Notes: generated by a model from the sequence alone, not told the origin. Numbered from the stretch's first letter, positions 1 to 10,820 are shown. The stretch: DNA of 64,000 nt from Lepus europaeus (GCF_033115175.1 NC_084831.1:14361138-14425137); one strand, 5' to 3'. A program made the numbers and translations.

Positions 1-355
1 TGCAGCAGCACGTGCAGGCCCCTTGTCTGAGCCGCCCCTCCACCCCCGCCCGGACGCTGCTCGGACGTCGCTTCCTCCGGCCCTCCACGCCCGGTTCACC
101 ACGTGGCGTGCGTGTTTACCGTCGCCCGGCGCGGCACGAGCCCCGCGGCCGTGTTACAACCCAGGCCACGACGCCGAGCTCCTAGAAGTGAAGGCACTCG
201 GGAGGAACGCAGCCGGCCGGCGCTTCTCTCCGCCCCGGCGTCGGCCCTCGCTCCTCCCCAGCCTGCGGCGGCGGGGCGGCCCGCGCCAACTCGGCCCTCG
301 CCGCGACCTGGGGCAGAGACCACCTGGCTGGGGCCCGGCCGGCTCCCGCACTGAC

Positions 356-475
356 CTTGAGCTCTCGGGAGACCTGGGCCTTCTGCCGGTACACCGAGTA
401 CAGCACGGCGGTGACGACCGAGCTGGTGCCCAGGAGGATGAACTGGCCCAGCGAGGGCTTCCCCCCGCTCTCCAT
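356..475 (-). CDS. MUL1: MUL1 exon 1, coding part (mitochondrial E3 ubiquitin ligase 1)
   Basis: MUL1 is a mitochondrial outer-membrane RING E3 ligase acting on proteins such as mitofusin 2 and Akt, and also linked to SUMO transfer. The family has two membrane segments and a C-terminal RING. This exon encodes only the first 40 residues. They begin MESGGKPSLGQFILL, run through a hydrophobic first membrane segment (about residues 9-28) and end in YRQKAQVSRELK, closely matching the mammalian MUL1 N-terminus as I know it. The ATG at 475 (reading leftward) sits in a strong GCCGCCATGG context. The open frame continues upstream to 634 in GC-rich 5'UTR, but that part has no family resemblance. The exon ends on a whole codon at AAG/GTCAGT, a good splice donor (intron from 355 leftward). 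BAM, inner loop and RING exons are outside the window. Identification is firm; the transcription start is not visible. Confidence 0.94.
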
Positions 476-700
476 GGCGGCGCCAAGCCCCGGGGGCAGA
501 GCGACGCCCAGGAGTGACCGACTGACCCCCGCCCTCCACCTGGGACACCACCACCCCCCCGGGACGGCCCTTCCCGGAACTCCCCGCCCCGTCGCCCGGC
601 GATGACGTAAACGCCGGAACCGGAAGTGGGGCAAAGAGGCCCGGAAGTGGCGTTGCTAGGGCAACCGCCGGGCTCTTGAGGCCCGCGGGTGTGGAGAGCC
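476..700 (-). promoter_or_regulatory. MUL1: MUL1 CpG-island promoter with CRE, two ETS sites and an RFX X-box
   Basis: This CpG-rich stretch lies directly upstream of the MUL1 start codon and has no TATA box. Seen in sequence: a CRE half-palindrome TGACGTAA at 603-610, two ETS-type sites CCGGAAGTG at 620-628 and 641-649, and an X-box-like inverted repeat GTTGCTAGGGCAAC at 652-665. ETS (GABP/ELK) and CRE sites are usual at TATA-less promoters of nuclear genes for mitochondrial proteins. The X-box suggests RFX binding. CpG density stays high on both sides, through 1-760, so the island also covers exon 1 and the start of intron 1. Motif calls are by eye. A divergent transcript toward the right is possible but unsupported. 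Confidence 0.7.
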
Positions 701-794
701 AGTTTTTCGCGGCTGAGCGATCGTTGTCCCGTCCACTCGCGGCGTCCTGGCCATGACTCGCCTTAGCCCTCTGGTTTCCTGGACTTTATCTTGT

Positions 795-1045
795 CCGCTT
801 TACAGATGGGAAAGCTAAGGCCAGAGAGGTTGGGGGCTGTGCTCCGAGTCCTCCTGCTGGGGTTAGGGGCGACCCGACTCCGGAGCCCTCATGATGCCGC
901 TGAAGTAGCCCCTTCTCGGCCATCACCGAATGAAAACTACTGGTTATTAAATAGCTGGCATTGCATCTACTGCGTGCCTGTTCTGTGTCGGGTGCTGGAA
1001 CGGGAAGTGCCCTAGGCCTCCACTGACTCCTCGCAACCCTGCCAT
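795..1045 (+). mobile_element. Two MIR fragments
   Basis: At 800-835 the text ACAGATGGGAAAGCTAAGG plus CAGAGAGGTT is the MIR core. At 945-1045 a stretch resembling the MIR 5' part (GCATCTACTGCGTGCCTG, then CTCGCAACCCT) follows in the same orientation. The wrong order of the two parts suggests two separate insertions. Confidence 0.6.
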
Positions 1046-1306
1046 AGTGCAGCCTGCAGATGCAGGGGCCGGCCCAGGGCACGGGCTTCGCACCCAGGTG
1101 GTCCTTCTCGGGGACGCTGTGGGTCCCTGCAGTGCACCTGCTCCCTAACAAGCAGATCTGCAGAACCCTGCAACTCTGTTCACTGGGTCATCGCAAAGCA
1201 TGCTTTCAGTTCTTGGAAATGCGGGAATAAACCTCTCAGTGTAAAAACGTGGCTAGAAACGAGATCGCTCCACAAAAGTAAAATAACTTTTTAAAAAGCA
1301 GCCGGG

Positions 1307-1628
1307 GGCCAGCTTTGTGGCTCAGTGGGTTCAGCCTCAGCCTGCAACTCTGGTATCCCATATGGTGGCTGCTTCCCGGCCGGGCTGCTCTACTGGGGAT
1401 CCAGCTCCCTGCTAATGCATCTGGGAAAGCAGCAGCAGATGGCCCAAGGGAGTGGGCCCCTGCACCCACATAGGAGACCCAGATTAAGTTCCTGGCTCCT
1501 GGGATAGGCCTGTCCCAACTCTGACAATGCATTGGGCCATTTGGGAAATGAACCAGTGAATGGAAGATCTGTCTCTTTGTCTCTTTCTAACTCTGCCTTT
1601 CAAATAAATCTTTTTTAAAAAAAAAAAA
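1307..1628 (+). mobile_element. C-SINE (+), hosting the next SINE in its tail
   Basis: Full-length head (GGGGGCCAGCTTTGTGGCTC) to tail (TTTCAAATAAATC plus A-run). AAAAGCAGC occurs just before the head and again after 1960, so the outer target duplication encloses both this copy and the one that follows. Confidence 0.9.
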
Positions 1629-1938
1629 GATTTCTTTATTTATTTGAAAGAGTTACTCAGAGAGAGGAGAAGCAGAGAGAGGTCTTCCATCCGATGGTTC
1701 ACTCGCCAATTGGCTGCAACAGCCAGAGCTGCGCTGATCAAAGCCAGGAGTCAGGAGCTTCCTCCGAGTCTCCCACGTGGGTGCAGGGGCCCAAGGACTT
1801 GGGCCATCTTCTACTGCTTTCTCAGGCCACAGCAGAGAGCTGGATGGGAAGTGGAGCAGCCGGGTCTTGAACCAGCGCCCATATGGGATGCCGGTGCTTC
1901 AGGCCAGGGCGCTAACCCACTGCGCCACAGCGCCTGCC
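1629..1938 (-). mobile_element. C-SINE (-) inserted in the tail of the preceding copy
   Basis: Reads from GATTTCTTTATTTATTTG to GCGCCACAGCGCCTGCCCC. The host tail text TCAAATAAATCTTT occurs on both sides (near 1599 and at 1939-1952), which is the target duplication of this younger insertion. The two copies form a tail-to-tail inverted pair. Confidence 0.9.
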
Positions 1939-2042
1939 CCTCAAATAAATCTTTAAAAATAAATAAAAGCAGCTGGTTATCCATGATTTTTTTCTAGTCT
2001 ATTCCTTTAAGATGCTTAGAATCAAATAAAAATCTTTCTCTT

Positions 2043-2338
2043 GGGCCCGTGTTGCGGTGTAATGAGCTAACCTGCCACCTGCAACCCTGGCCCCATTCCA
2101 GAGCACCAGTTCAAGTCTCAGCTTCCTGCTTATGCACCTGGGAAGTCAGTGCAGAATGGCCCAACTGCTTGGGGCCCCAACACCTGGATGAAGTTCCAGG
2201 CTCCTGGCTTCGCCCAGGCCCAGCGCTGGCCATTACAGCAATGGGGAGTGAACCAGCAGGTGGAAGATCTCTGCTTCTATCCATATCTCTCACTTCATCT
2301 CTCCCCCTCTCTTACTTTCAAAAAATATTTTTTAAAAG
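2043..2338 (+). mobile_element. C-SINE (+), older subtype
   Basis: Diverged head GGGCCCGTGTTGCGGTGTAA, middle 'GGAAGTCAGTGCAGAATGG', and tail CTTTCAAAAAATATTTTTT. The (CT) tract is broken by substitutions, so this is an older copy. Confidence 0.8.
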
Positions 2339-2738
2339 TGCAAGAATCTTCTAGAAATGTATTTTCTATGAACATGAGGCTAGACACCTTAGATTGTCAA
2401 CACCCTGGGATATCTTTGATGGATTTTCAACCCAAGGGATAGTCATAAATTTGTTAAAGTTAAAATCTAACTTTAAATTTTTAGTGGAACATGTCAAGAA
2501 GTCTGAAACGCATTGGGAACAGAGTGTAGGAAAAGTGATTCCTACATGTGTATATTGTTGGTGGGTAAAAGTGGATGATGTTGATCAGGATTAGACGTGC
2601 CTGGTGACCTAACAATTCCACTTGTAGAAACTCCTTTGTAAATGCACACATGGACAATGGCCATCATACAACTGTATTCATTGCAGCAGTGTTTTTAATA
2701 ACAGAATGAAAACCTGGGTGTGGTTAATAGTCAATTAA

Positions 2739-3080
2739 GGGCCGGCGCCACAGCTCACTAGGCTAATCCTCCGCCTTGCGGCGCCGGGACACTGGGTTCT
2801 AGTCCCGGTCGGGGCACCGGATTCTGTCCCGGTTGCCCCTCTTCCAGGCCAGCTCTCTGCTGTGGCCCGGGAGTGCAGTGGAGGATGGCCCAAGTGCTTG
2901 GGTCCTGTACCCCATGGGAGACCAGGAGAAGCACCTGGCTCCTGCCATCGGATCAGCGCGGTGCGCCGGCCGCAGCGCGCCAACCGCAGCGGCCATTGGA
3001 GGGTGAACCAACGGCAAAAGGAAGACCTTTCTCTCTGTCTCTCTCTCTCACTGTCCACTCTGCCTGTCAAAAAAAAAAAA
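2739..3080 (+). mobile_element. Young-subtype C-SINE (+) with 13-bp target duplication
   Basis: Carries the 'CTCACTAGGCTAATCCTCCG' head and a tail ending CTGTCAAAAA with no AATAAATCTTT. Perfect target duplication AATAGTCAATTAA at 2726-2738 and 3081-3093. Clean A-tail and duplication indicate a recent insertion. Confidence 0.93.
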
Positions 3081-3155
3081 AATAGTCAATTAAATTTCCC
3101 AAATGCATGTGTGCATAATAAAGTGAAAAAGCAAACTACAAAACAGTATGATTCC

Positions 3156-3455
3156 ATTTTTTTAACATTATTTATTTGAAAGGCAGAGAGAGATTGAGAG
3201 AGATCTTCTATCTGCTGGTTCACTCCCAAATGCCCGCAACAGCCAGGGCTGGGACAGGCCAAAGCCAGGAGCCAGGAACTCCATCCAGGTCTCCCACATG
3301 GGTGGCGGGGCCCCAAGGACTTGATTCATCATCATCTTGGCTTTCCCTCTTCTGCCTCCCAGGCACATTAGCAGGAAGCTGGGATGAGAAGCAGAGCAGC
3401 CATTTTGCAGATCCGAAGTGGCAGCTTAACCTGCTTTGCCACAACACCTATACCT
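3156..3455 (-). mobile_element. C-SINE (-)
   Basis: From TTATTTATTTGAAAGGCAGA to CTTTGCCACAACACCTATACC. Nearly complete, moderately diverged. Confidence 0.85.
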
Positions 3456-4929
3456 CTCCTTCTGAAAAGAGAAAGATGAATATAGATGTTTGTATGTCTC
3501 TGGAAGAGTTCTCAAAAAGCTGATTAACAGTGGATATGTACACAGAAGGAGACTAAATAGAGAACAGAGAGGGTGACTGTTTTGTACCTTTTGAGTGTGA
3601 ATGTACGGCATATTTTGAATAAATAAAAAATTCAAAAGAAGAAAACACCAGTCACTCCACAACCCATGATTCCAGAGGGTCTCCTACATCCAAGGCTCCA
3701 TGCTGGGCACTAAGAAATAGAACCTTATTCAGCCAGGGTCTTCCCTCTGCCCCTTGGGCTCTGGTGGGAGGGGAACATGAGCAGAGCGACACACTGTCCC
3801 AAGCTCAGTGGCGTTAGGGACACCAGCGTGCCATGCCGCCAGCAGCGGTGCAGGAGAGAGCAGTGTGTATTCTTCCCAGGGAAGGAATTAGAATTCTGTA
3901 ATTAGAACGGAGCGTGGAGTGGCAGCCCCGGATGGGAGCAGGGAAGACTTCACACAGAGGGAAAAGATGAGCAGATGTGCGAAGCTGCGGAGAGCTGGCC
4001 AGGATAGCTGGAGTCAGAACAGAGAACAGGCAAAGGTGCCTGGAGAAGAAAGAGATCCCGCAGGCCCTCAATGCCAAACAAAAACCTTAAACTCCAGCGT
4101 CTGGGGGGATGGGAGCCAGGACAGCCTCCTGAGGCCGAGCAAGAGCGTGAGCTCGGATTTCAATCAAAATTCTTGTATCCTTGGATCACAGCAGGGAAAA
4201 GATCAAAACAGAGACCAGGAAATTGGAAGCTGGTGCACTGTCCCCCGCTGCGAATAGGTGAGAGCCCCTTGTTTATGGGTTCTGACTATTTTGGGCCTTC
4301 CTGTTTTATTCTCTGGATCCTTTTATGGGTTCCTTGGGAGCTCATTAAAAGACCATCACTCTTAAATGTGACAGTTTGCTTTTAAATAAGCTTGACATTT
4401 TTCGGCCAAAGACTGAAACCCTTCATTAACCATGCTGAACACGGTCCTTTTGAGGGCGTTTGACACGAACGTCACGTGGGCTGTGTCAGGAGGATGACAG
4501 ATGGGTGAGCCCAGCCGCAGCCAGACGTCCCTAGGGAACCGCCCCCAGCTGGGGCTGGCTGTCCACACTGAGTCACAAGTTCAAGACGAACTTGTGACTT
4601 GGAGAAAGTGAGCAGATAACACCTCGAGGAGGCGGGAGAGCTGACCGAGGGCAGCCAGGGCTACTAAGGACGTGGCCCCCTGGGCTTAACATCTCAGACC
4701 TAAATCCACACTTCCCCCTGAGGAGCAGCAACTCCCTGCAGGTCACTGTGCAAATGCTCTTAGGCGTCCACCTGCGAGGATCAGGGACGGGGTAGATTGG
4801 AGGGCAGGCATCTGAGCACCCACACCAACACTACCAGGCAGGTGCCGTGGGAAACAGGAAATAGAACAGACCCTAATAAAGCATCAGGCTGCCTGCCACT
4901 TGGCTTCCTCTGAGAGCTTTCTCTTTGGG
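3456..4929. other. Non-coding stretch without assigned repeats
   Basis: No gene or repeat family recognised in about 1.5 kb. Only short open frames without codon-like structure occur. The one structured element is a perfect 12-bp inverted repeat with a 5-base loop at 4571-4599. Confidence 0.4.
4571..4599. repeat. Perfect inverted repeat, 12-bp arms, 5-base loop
   Basis: Arms AGTCACAAGTTC (4571-4582) and GAACTTGTGACT (4588-4599) are exact reverse complements around AAGAC. No repeat family was recognised around it. Confidence 0.85.
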
Positions 4930-5253
4930 AGGAGCAGGCATTCGACACAGCAGCACAGATGCCACCCACCTGAGACACCTGCACCCCATACTGAAGTGCC
5001 TGGTAGGAGTCCTGGCTCTGCTTCCGATTCCAGCTTCCTGCGAATGCACACCCGGGGCAGCAGCAGTGATGGCTCAGGAGTTGGGTCCCTGCCACCTGCA
5101 CGGGAGACCCAGAGCGAGTTCCATGCTCCTGGCTCTGGTCTGGTCCAATACTGCCTGTTGTGGGCATTTGCGGAGTGAATGTGGATGGAAGTTCTTTGCC
5201 TGCTGGTCTGTTCTTGTCTATCTCTGTCTCTCTGCCTTCCAAAGAAACAAAAA
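4930..5253 (+). mobile_element. C-SINE (+), old copy
   Basis: Diverged head; recognisable centre (TTCCTGCGAATGCACACCC, GGGAGACCCAGAGCGAGTTC) and a short CT-rich end before the next copy begins. Confidence 0.75.
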
Positions 5254-5254
5254 T

Positions 5255-5612
5255 TGGGTGCCGACGCTGTGGCATAGCGGGTAAAGCCACTGCCTGCAGT
5301 GCTGGCATCCCAATGGGCGCCGGTTTGATTCACAGCTGCTCCACTCCCGATCCAGCTCTCTGCTATGGCCTAGGAAGGCAGTGGAAGATGGCCCAAGTCC
5401 TTGGGCCCCTGCACCCGTGTGGGAGACCCGGAAGAAGCTCCTGGCTCCTGGCTTTGGGATTGGCACAGCTCTGCCCATTGCGGCTAACTGGGGAGTGAGC
5501 CAGTGGATGGAGAACCTCTCTCTCTCTTTCTCGCTCTCTCTGCCTCTCCTTTCTCTGTAGCTCAGACTTTCAAATAAATAAATAAATATTTTAAAAAACA
5601 AATAAAAATTAA
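5255..5612 (+). mobile_element. C-SINE (+), full length
   Basis: Starts GGGTGCCGACGCTGTGGC and ends CAAATAAATAAATAAATATT with an A-rich tail. Inserted directly in the A-rich end of the older copy to its left. Confidence 0.92.
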
Positions 5613-5761
5613 TTTTTAAAATTTAAAAAACAGAGAACTTTGTCTTGGGTGAGCCCCTAATATAATTAACAATTTATGTAATATATATTTTATTGATATG
5701 ACATATGCTTATCTATACATATATTTAGACACACATATATGTAAGCTTATTTGGCTTGAAG

Positions 5762-6078
5762 GTTTTTTAAAGTTTATTTATTTATTTGAAAGTCAGAGTA
5801 ACAGAAAGAGAGAGAAAGAGAGAGATCATCCACCTGCTGGTTCACTCCCCTAATGTCTGCAAGAGCCAGAGCTGGGCCAGGCCAGAGCCGGGAACCAGGA
5901 ACTCCATCCTGTTCTCCCTCATGGGTGGCAGGGCCCCAAGTACTTGAGCCATCATCGGCTGCATCCTGGGGAATCAGCAGGAAATGAAATCAGAAGTGGA
6001 GGTGGGACGCAGACACCCCAGTAGGGGATGTGGGTGTCTCAAGCGGTGGCTTAACCGCTGCACCACAACACCCACCCC
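5762..6078 (-). mobile_element. C-SINE (-)
   Basis: TTATTTATTTATTTGAAAGT through CGCTGCACCACAACACCCAC. Full length. The DNA between the previous copy and this one (5613-5760) is AT-rich with no feature seen. Confidence 0.88.
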
Positions 6079-6614
6079 ATTCAACGTCTTTTTAATGAGC
6101 ATTTGTTCCCTGCAGCGTCCCTTCCCGGACACACAGGGATGGCATGCAGGACGTACTCTCTGACCTCATGGAAGGCACGAAGGGGCTTTTTAAATTATTA
6201 TCATAATGATTTAAACTCTACATATTTGTGGGTGGGGAGAAATCTGAGATGACTTCATAAAACGGAACATACCATAAAACAAAGATAGGAAAGGCTCAGT
6301 TATGAAACAGAACAAAACCTCAAAGGAGGGCAGGAAACTACTTTGTGATAGGCGCCTGGGATGAACTAATGGACACCAACCTTGACTGTAAACTTCCCAA
6401 CAGCCAGTGCAAAAAGGAAGTGTGTTGGGGTACAGTCTGGTAAAGGTGGACACACACTCACCAGAGGGCGAGCGCCAAGGCAGTGTGTGCAGCGTGTGGT
6501 GAGGAGGACTGAAGCAGCTCATCCAGCGAGGTCAGCAGGCTGCTGGCCCACGGCCTGCGAGTGTGCCACCATCAGCAGCCCGGGGAAGGGCGTGGGGCAG
6601 GTGTTCGGCCTGGA
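6079..6614. other. Non-coding stretch
   Basis: No gene or clear repeat seen. An AT-rich patch near 6190-6225 may be part of a very old element. Confidence 0.35.
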
Positions 6615-6850
6615 AATGAAGGTGCCCACACCCCATATCTTAGTGCCGGCGTTGAGTCCCCGTTCTGCTCCAAATTCCAGCATGTGCACCCTGGGAGGCC
6701 CAAGTGCTTTGGTCCCCTCCACCCACAAGGGAGACCTGGATTGAGTTCCTGGCTCCCAGCTGCAGCTTGGCCCAGCCCTGTGACTCTCCATCTCTGTGGC
6801 TCTCAGTCTGTATATCACCTCTCCATTGCTCAAGTAAATAAATACTAAAC
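6615..6850 (+). mobile_element. C-SINE (+), old, 5'-truncated
   Basis: Matches from CCCCATATCTTAGTGCC through GGGAGACCTGGATTGAGTTC to TCAAGTAAATAAATACTAAA. The head is missing and the centre is diverged. Confidence 0.7.
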
Positions 6851-7465
6851 TGTAAGCTTTTTTAATAGGAGAATTCCCCAAAAGAGGCATCCCAACGGGC
6901 TCACTTCCTCAGCCTCCACTGGACCAAAGGGACCTGCTTACCATGGACTGGGTCAAAGGATCCAGCAGCAGAGATGGGAGACATACGGAATGAACAGTCC
7001 ATGAGAATGGAGTAATGACCTTGGTCTTACCAGCACCACACACCACGACAGAAGGGCCAGGCTGGGAGCAATGGCCCCGTCACAGCTTTACCTGGAAGTT
7101 CCTCAAGAGAGTGGGCTGTGGGCCAGGCACCATGTTTTATTTCTGAAACAACTTTATTGGCATACAACACGCTGCACGTGGTTAAAGTGGACAGTTGGGG
7201 AGCCCTGACACCTGTGTACACGCCTGCAAAGCCATCGCCACAATCAAGACGGTGAAGCTATCCATCACTCCCCGATTTCCTAGTGACCCCTCGCAATCCC
7301 TCCCCACACCCTCCATCCCCAGCCACTCCCAGGCAGCCACTGCTCTGCTTTCTGTTCCAAGAACTGGTTTGTGTTTTCTAAACGTTTGTGCAAAAGGAAT
7401 CCTATAGTGTGCATCCTCTCGGGCTTCTGTCCCTCAAAAGAGTTATTTTAAGAGTCCTCCCTCTT

Positions 7466-7726
7466 GGGGCCGGCGCTGTGGCACAGTGGGTAAAGCTGCC
7501 GCCTGCAGTGCTGGCATCCCATATGGGCGCTGGTTCAAGTCCCGGCTGCTCCATTTCAGATCCAGCTCTCTGCTGTGGCCTGGGAAAGCAGTAGAAGATG
7601 GCCCAAGTCCTTGGGCCCCTGAACCCGCATGAGAGACCTGGAAGAAGCTCCTGGCTCCTGGCCTCAGATCAGCACAGCTCCAGCCATTGCAGCCAACTGG
7701 GGAGTGAACCAGTGGATGGGAGACTT

Positions 7727-7764
<38 letters not shown>

Positions 7765-7865
7765 CCTCCCTCCCTCTTCTCTCTCTCTGTGTAACTCTGA
7801 CTTTCAAATAAATAAATGAATAAATCTTTTTTTATAAATGAATAAATATTTAAAAAAAGAAAACG
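7466..7865 (+). mobile_element. C-SINE (+) with long (CT)n
   Basis: GGGGCCGGCGCTGTGGCACA head; (CT)n about 7725-7795; tail of repeated AATAAAT units. Likely target duplication TCCTCCCTC on both sides (just before 7466 and after 7865). Confidence 0.92.
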
Positions 7866-8051
7866 ATTCCTCCCTCCTGTCTAGGAGAGCTCACCCTTCT
7901 TATTGCTGAATAGCATCCCATTCATTGTGTAGACATAGCACAGCATACTTCCCTACTGATCTGAGGATGGACATGCTTTTAAATAGTACGAATAAATCTG
8001 CTATGGACATTCAAACACAAGTCTTTTAAGTCAAACATCTCATTTTTGAAC

Positions 8052-8345
8052 TTTATTCATTTTTAGTTATTTGAAAGGCAAAATGACAGACAGCAAGATC
8101 TTCCATTTACCTGCCGGTTCACTCCCCAAATAGCCCAGGCTGGGCCAGGCTGAAGCCAGATCCCAGGAACTCTACTCAGGTCTCCCACATGGGTGGCAGG
8201 GGTCCAGATGCTTGGGCCATCACTTGCTTGCACATCAGCAGGAAACAGGATCAGAAGCAGAGGCAGGACTCAACCCCAGGCATTCCGCTATGGGATGTGG
8301 GCATCCCAACAGCAGCCTAACCCAGTGTGGCACCAGGCCTGCCCC
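8052..8345 (-). mobile_element. C-SINE (-), older
   Basis: TATTCATTTTTAGTTATTTG through GTGGCACCAGGCCTGCCCC. Confidence 0.8.
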
Positions 8346-8377
8346 TTATACAAGTCTGTGTGTGGGCATATTCTTTC

Positions 8378-8718
8378 CTTTTTTTTTTTTTTTTTAACTT
8401 TTTGACAGGCAGAGTGGACAGTGAGAGAGAGAGACAGAGAGAAAGGTCTTCCTTTGCCGTTGGTTCACCCTCCAATGGCCGCCGCGGCCGGCGCACCGCG
8501 CTGATCCGATGGCAGGAGCCAGGTGCTTCTCCTGGTCTCCCGTGGGGTGCAGGGCCCAGGCACTTGGGCCATCCTCCACTGCACTCCTGGGCCATAGCAG
8601 AGAGCTGGCCTGGAAGAGGGGCAACCGGGACAGAATCCGGTGCCCCGACCGGGACTAGAACCCGGTGTGCCGGTGCCACAAGGTGGAGGATTAGCCTAGT
8701 GAGCCGCGGCGCTGGCCA
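8378..8718 (-). mobile_element. Young-subtype C-SINE (-)
   Basis: Poly-T, then TTTTTGACAGGCAGAGTGGA, ending GAGCCGCGGCGCTGGCC. ATTCTTTCCTTT flanks both ends (target duplication, about 8369 and 8718). Confidence 0.93.
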
Positions 8719-8962
8719 TTCTTTCCTTTCTCTTGGGTAAATGTTGAGCACTGGAATAACTGTCATATGGAAGGTGGACGCTTAACGTCCTGAGACGCTG
8801 CTGGACAGTCCCCCATAATGGGGCACCACTTCACCTTCCCACCAGCGCTGTGCAGGAATTCCAGATGCTCCAAATGTCCCACCCGTGTTTGATACGAATG
8901 ACATCTTATCACGGTTTCCATTTTATTTATCTAATGATGAACGATGCAGAGCATTTTCCTTT

Positions 8963-9612
8963 TAAGATTTATTTAGGGGGCCAGCACCGCGGCTCCATAA
9001 GCTAATCCTCTGCCTGCGGCGCCAGCACCCCGGGTTCTAGTCCAGATCGCAGAGCAGGATTCTGTCCCAGTTGCTCCGCTTCCAGTCCAGCTCTCTGCTA
9101 TGGCCCAGGAGTGCAGTGGAGGATGGCCCAAGTGCTTGGGCCCTACACCCGCATAGGAGACCAGGAGAAGCACCTGGCTCCTGGCTTCAGATCAGCGTGG
9201 TGCACCAGCCACAGCGGGCTGGCCTCAGTGGCCATTGGGGGATGAACCACCGGAAGGAAGACCTTTCCCTCTCTCTCTCTCTCTCACTGTCCACTCTGCC
9301 TGTCAAAAAAATGAAAAAAAAATTTATTTAGGTATTTGAAAGGCAGAGTGACAGAGAGAGAGAGAGGTCTTCCATCTACTGGTTCTCTCCCCAAATGCCC
9401 ACCACAGCCAGGTTTGGGCCAGGTTAAAACCAAGAGCCTAGAACTCCATCCATGCCGCCACTGTAGTTGGCAGGGCCTGAAGTACTCGAGCCTCATGTGC
9501 CGCTTCCCAGGTGTGCTAGCAGGGAGCTGGATGGAAACTCAGATGGGAGCTCCGATGTGGGAGGTGGGTGTCCCAACAGGTGGCTCAACCCGCTGCCCCT
9601 GAGCACCCTACC
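8963..9612 (-). mobile_element. C-SINE (-) interrupted by a younger C-SINE
   Basis: Its 3' end (AAGATTTATTTA, 8963-8976) is separated from the body (9320-9612, from GGTATTTGAAAGGCAGAGTG) by the young copy at 8977-9319. Confidence 0.88.
8977..9319 (+). mobile_element. Young-subtype C-SINE (+) nested in an older C-SINE
   Basis: Head GGGGGCCAGCACCGCGGCTC, tail CTGTCAAAAAAATG plus A-run. ATTTATTTA is present on both sides, from the host's own AT-rich end. Confidence 0.9.
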
Positions 9613-9837
9613 CCCTGCTGTCTGCCACCCACAGGTCTCTGTGGGTGAAGCAGTTGCACAAATATTTTTCCCACTTTTTAATCAGGGAGTTTTGGTTTCT
9701 GATTATAGAAAGTTCTTTAGAGTAGCTCCCTCTCCCGTATCGGGGCAGGAGGATGGAATCCATTCCAAGCCCCCAGGGGAGGGAACTGGCCCCTGTGCTC
9801 ACATGCAATGCCTCTCCTCCCACAGGCCTATCTGTGC

Positions 9838-10070
9838 TGAGGCCTAGTTTATAAACCAGGCACAGTAAGAAATGAACAGCATTAGCAAGGAGTAAAACAG
9901 AACAATGACAGCAATTTTCTGTAGTAAGAGTTCTGTGAATGCGGCCTCCCCCTCCCCCCCTCCACCTCCCCCTCCCTCTCCCTCTCCCTCTCCCTCTCCC
10001 TCTCCCTCTCTCCCTCCCTCTCTCTCTCTGAGACCACTGTGAACATTTGCAGACTGCCTTTGACTTCGGA
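9838..10070. mobile_element. Tigger-family DNA transposon relic with (CCCTCT)n expansion
   Basis: TTTATAAACCAGGCACAGTA, AACAGCATTAGCAAGG and the 'AGTAAGAGTTCTGTGAATG' text resemble the internal region of non-autonomous Tigger elements. The short CT tract normal for that family has grown into a (CCCTCT)n block at about 9950-10030. Confidence 0.6.
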
Positions 10071-10334
10071 TGCCTGAACCCACAGACGCTGAAGCTACAG
10101 GTCCGGAAGGACCGAGGGACACACAGGTCTCTCATCAAATACCTGATCTGCAGATGCTTTCTTCCGGTCTGTGACTTGACTTCTCCTTCTCGCAGCTTGT
10201 CTTCCGAAGAACAGTTCTTCCTTTTTAAGAAGTCCAATTTGCCCATCATTTTCTTGGACAGACGGCGCTGTCGCTGCTGCCTCTGAGAGATCTTCACCCA
10301 AGCTAACGTCACAAAGGTCTCCCGAGTTAATTCC

Positions 10335-10470
10335 CACATGCGATCCAGGCACTGTGCCTCGTGCATCATCTCGTGCCGTCCTCATATCACTCCTGCAAAG
10401 GACCTGGATGCCTTTTTCTCCCCATTTTACAGAGGAGGAAATTGGGGTGCAGGGAAGTTGCCAGGTGCAA
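10335..10470 (+). mobile_element. MIR fragment
   Basis: CCCCATTTTACAGAGGAGG and the preceding GCCGTCCTCATATCACTCC match MIR. Confidence 0.65.
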
Positions 10471-10493
10471 CCCACTCCTTCTTTCTTTCTTTT

Positions 10494-10820
10494 TCAATAT
10501 TTATTTATTTGTTTGAAAGGCAGAGTTACAGAGAGGCAGCAGCAGAGAAATAGAGAGAGAGGTCTTCCATCCACTGGTTCACTCTCCAGATGGCCACAAC
10601 AGCCAGAACGTTGCTGATCTCAAACCAGGAGCCAGGAGCTTCTTCCGGGTCTCCTACACAAGTGCAGGGGCCTAAGGACTTGGGCCATCTTCTACTGCTT
10701 TCCCAGGCCATAGCAGAGAGCTGGATCAGAAGTGCAGCAGCCAGGACTAGAACCGGTGTCCATATGGAATGCAGGTACTCTTAGCAGTGACTTTACCCAC
10801 GACGCCACAGCACCAGCCCC
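10494..10820 (-). mobile_element. C-SINE (-)
   Basis: ATATTTATTTATTTGTTTGA through GACGCCACAGCACCAGCCCC. Full length. Confidence 0.9.

Larger units (their letters stand above)
7135..9735 (-). mobile_element. Old L1 3' end (minus strand), split by C-SINEs
   Basis: Pieces at about 7135-7465, 7866-8051, 8719-8962 and probably 9613-9735 read, on the plus strand, like the antisense of an old mammalian L1 3' region. Landmarks are an ACTTTATTGGCATACAACA start, the 'GCAGCCACTGCTCTGCTTTC' block, 'TTGCTGAATAGCATCCCATT', and 'CCCACCAGCGCTGTG'. The gaps between pieces are exactly filled by five C-SINEs, so the L1 predates them. No reading frame survives. Confidence 0.7.

Noticed and set aside
182-634. 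Upstream extension of the MUL1 frame to an ATG at 634
   Set aside because: The MESGG start has a strong Kozak context and matches the family; the extra 53 residues are Arg/Gly-rich 5'UTR text.
1307-2000. C-SINE heads as functional tRNA genes
   Set aside because: They keep A- and B-box-like text but lack a tRNA fold, an anticodon arm and a proper 3' end; they are SINEs.
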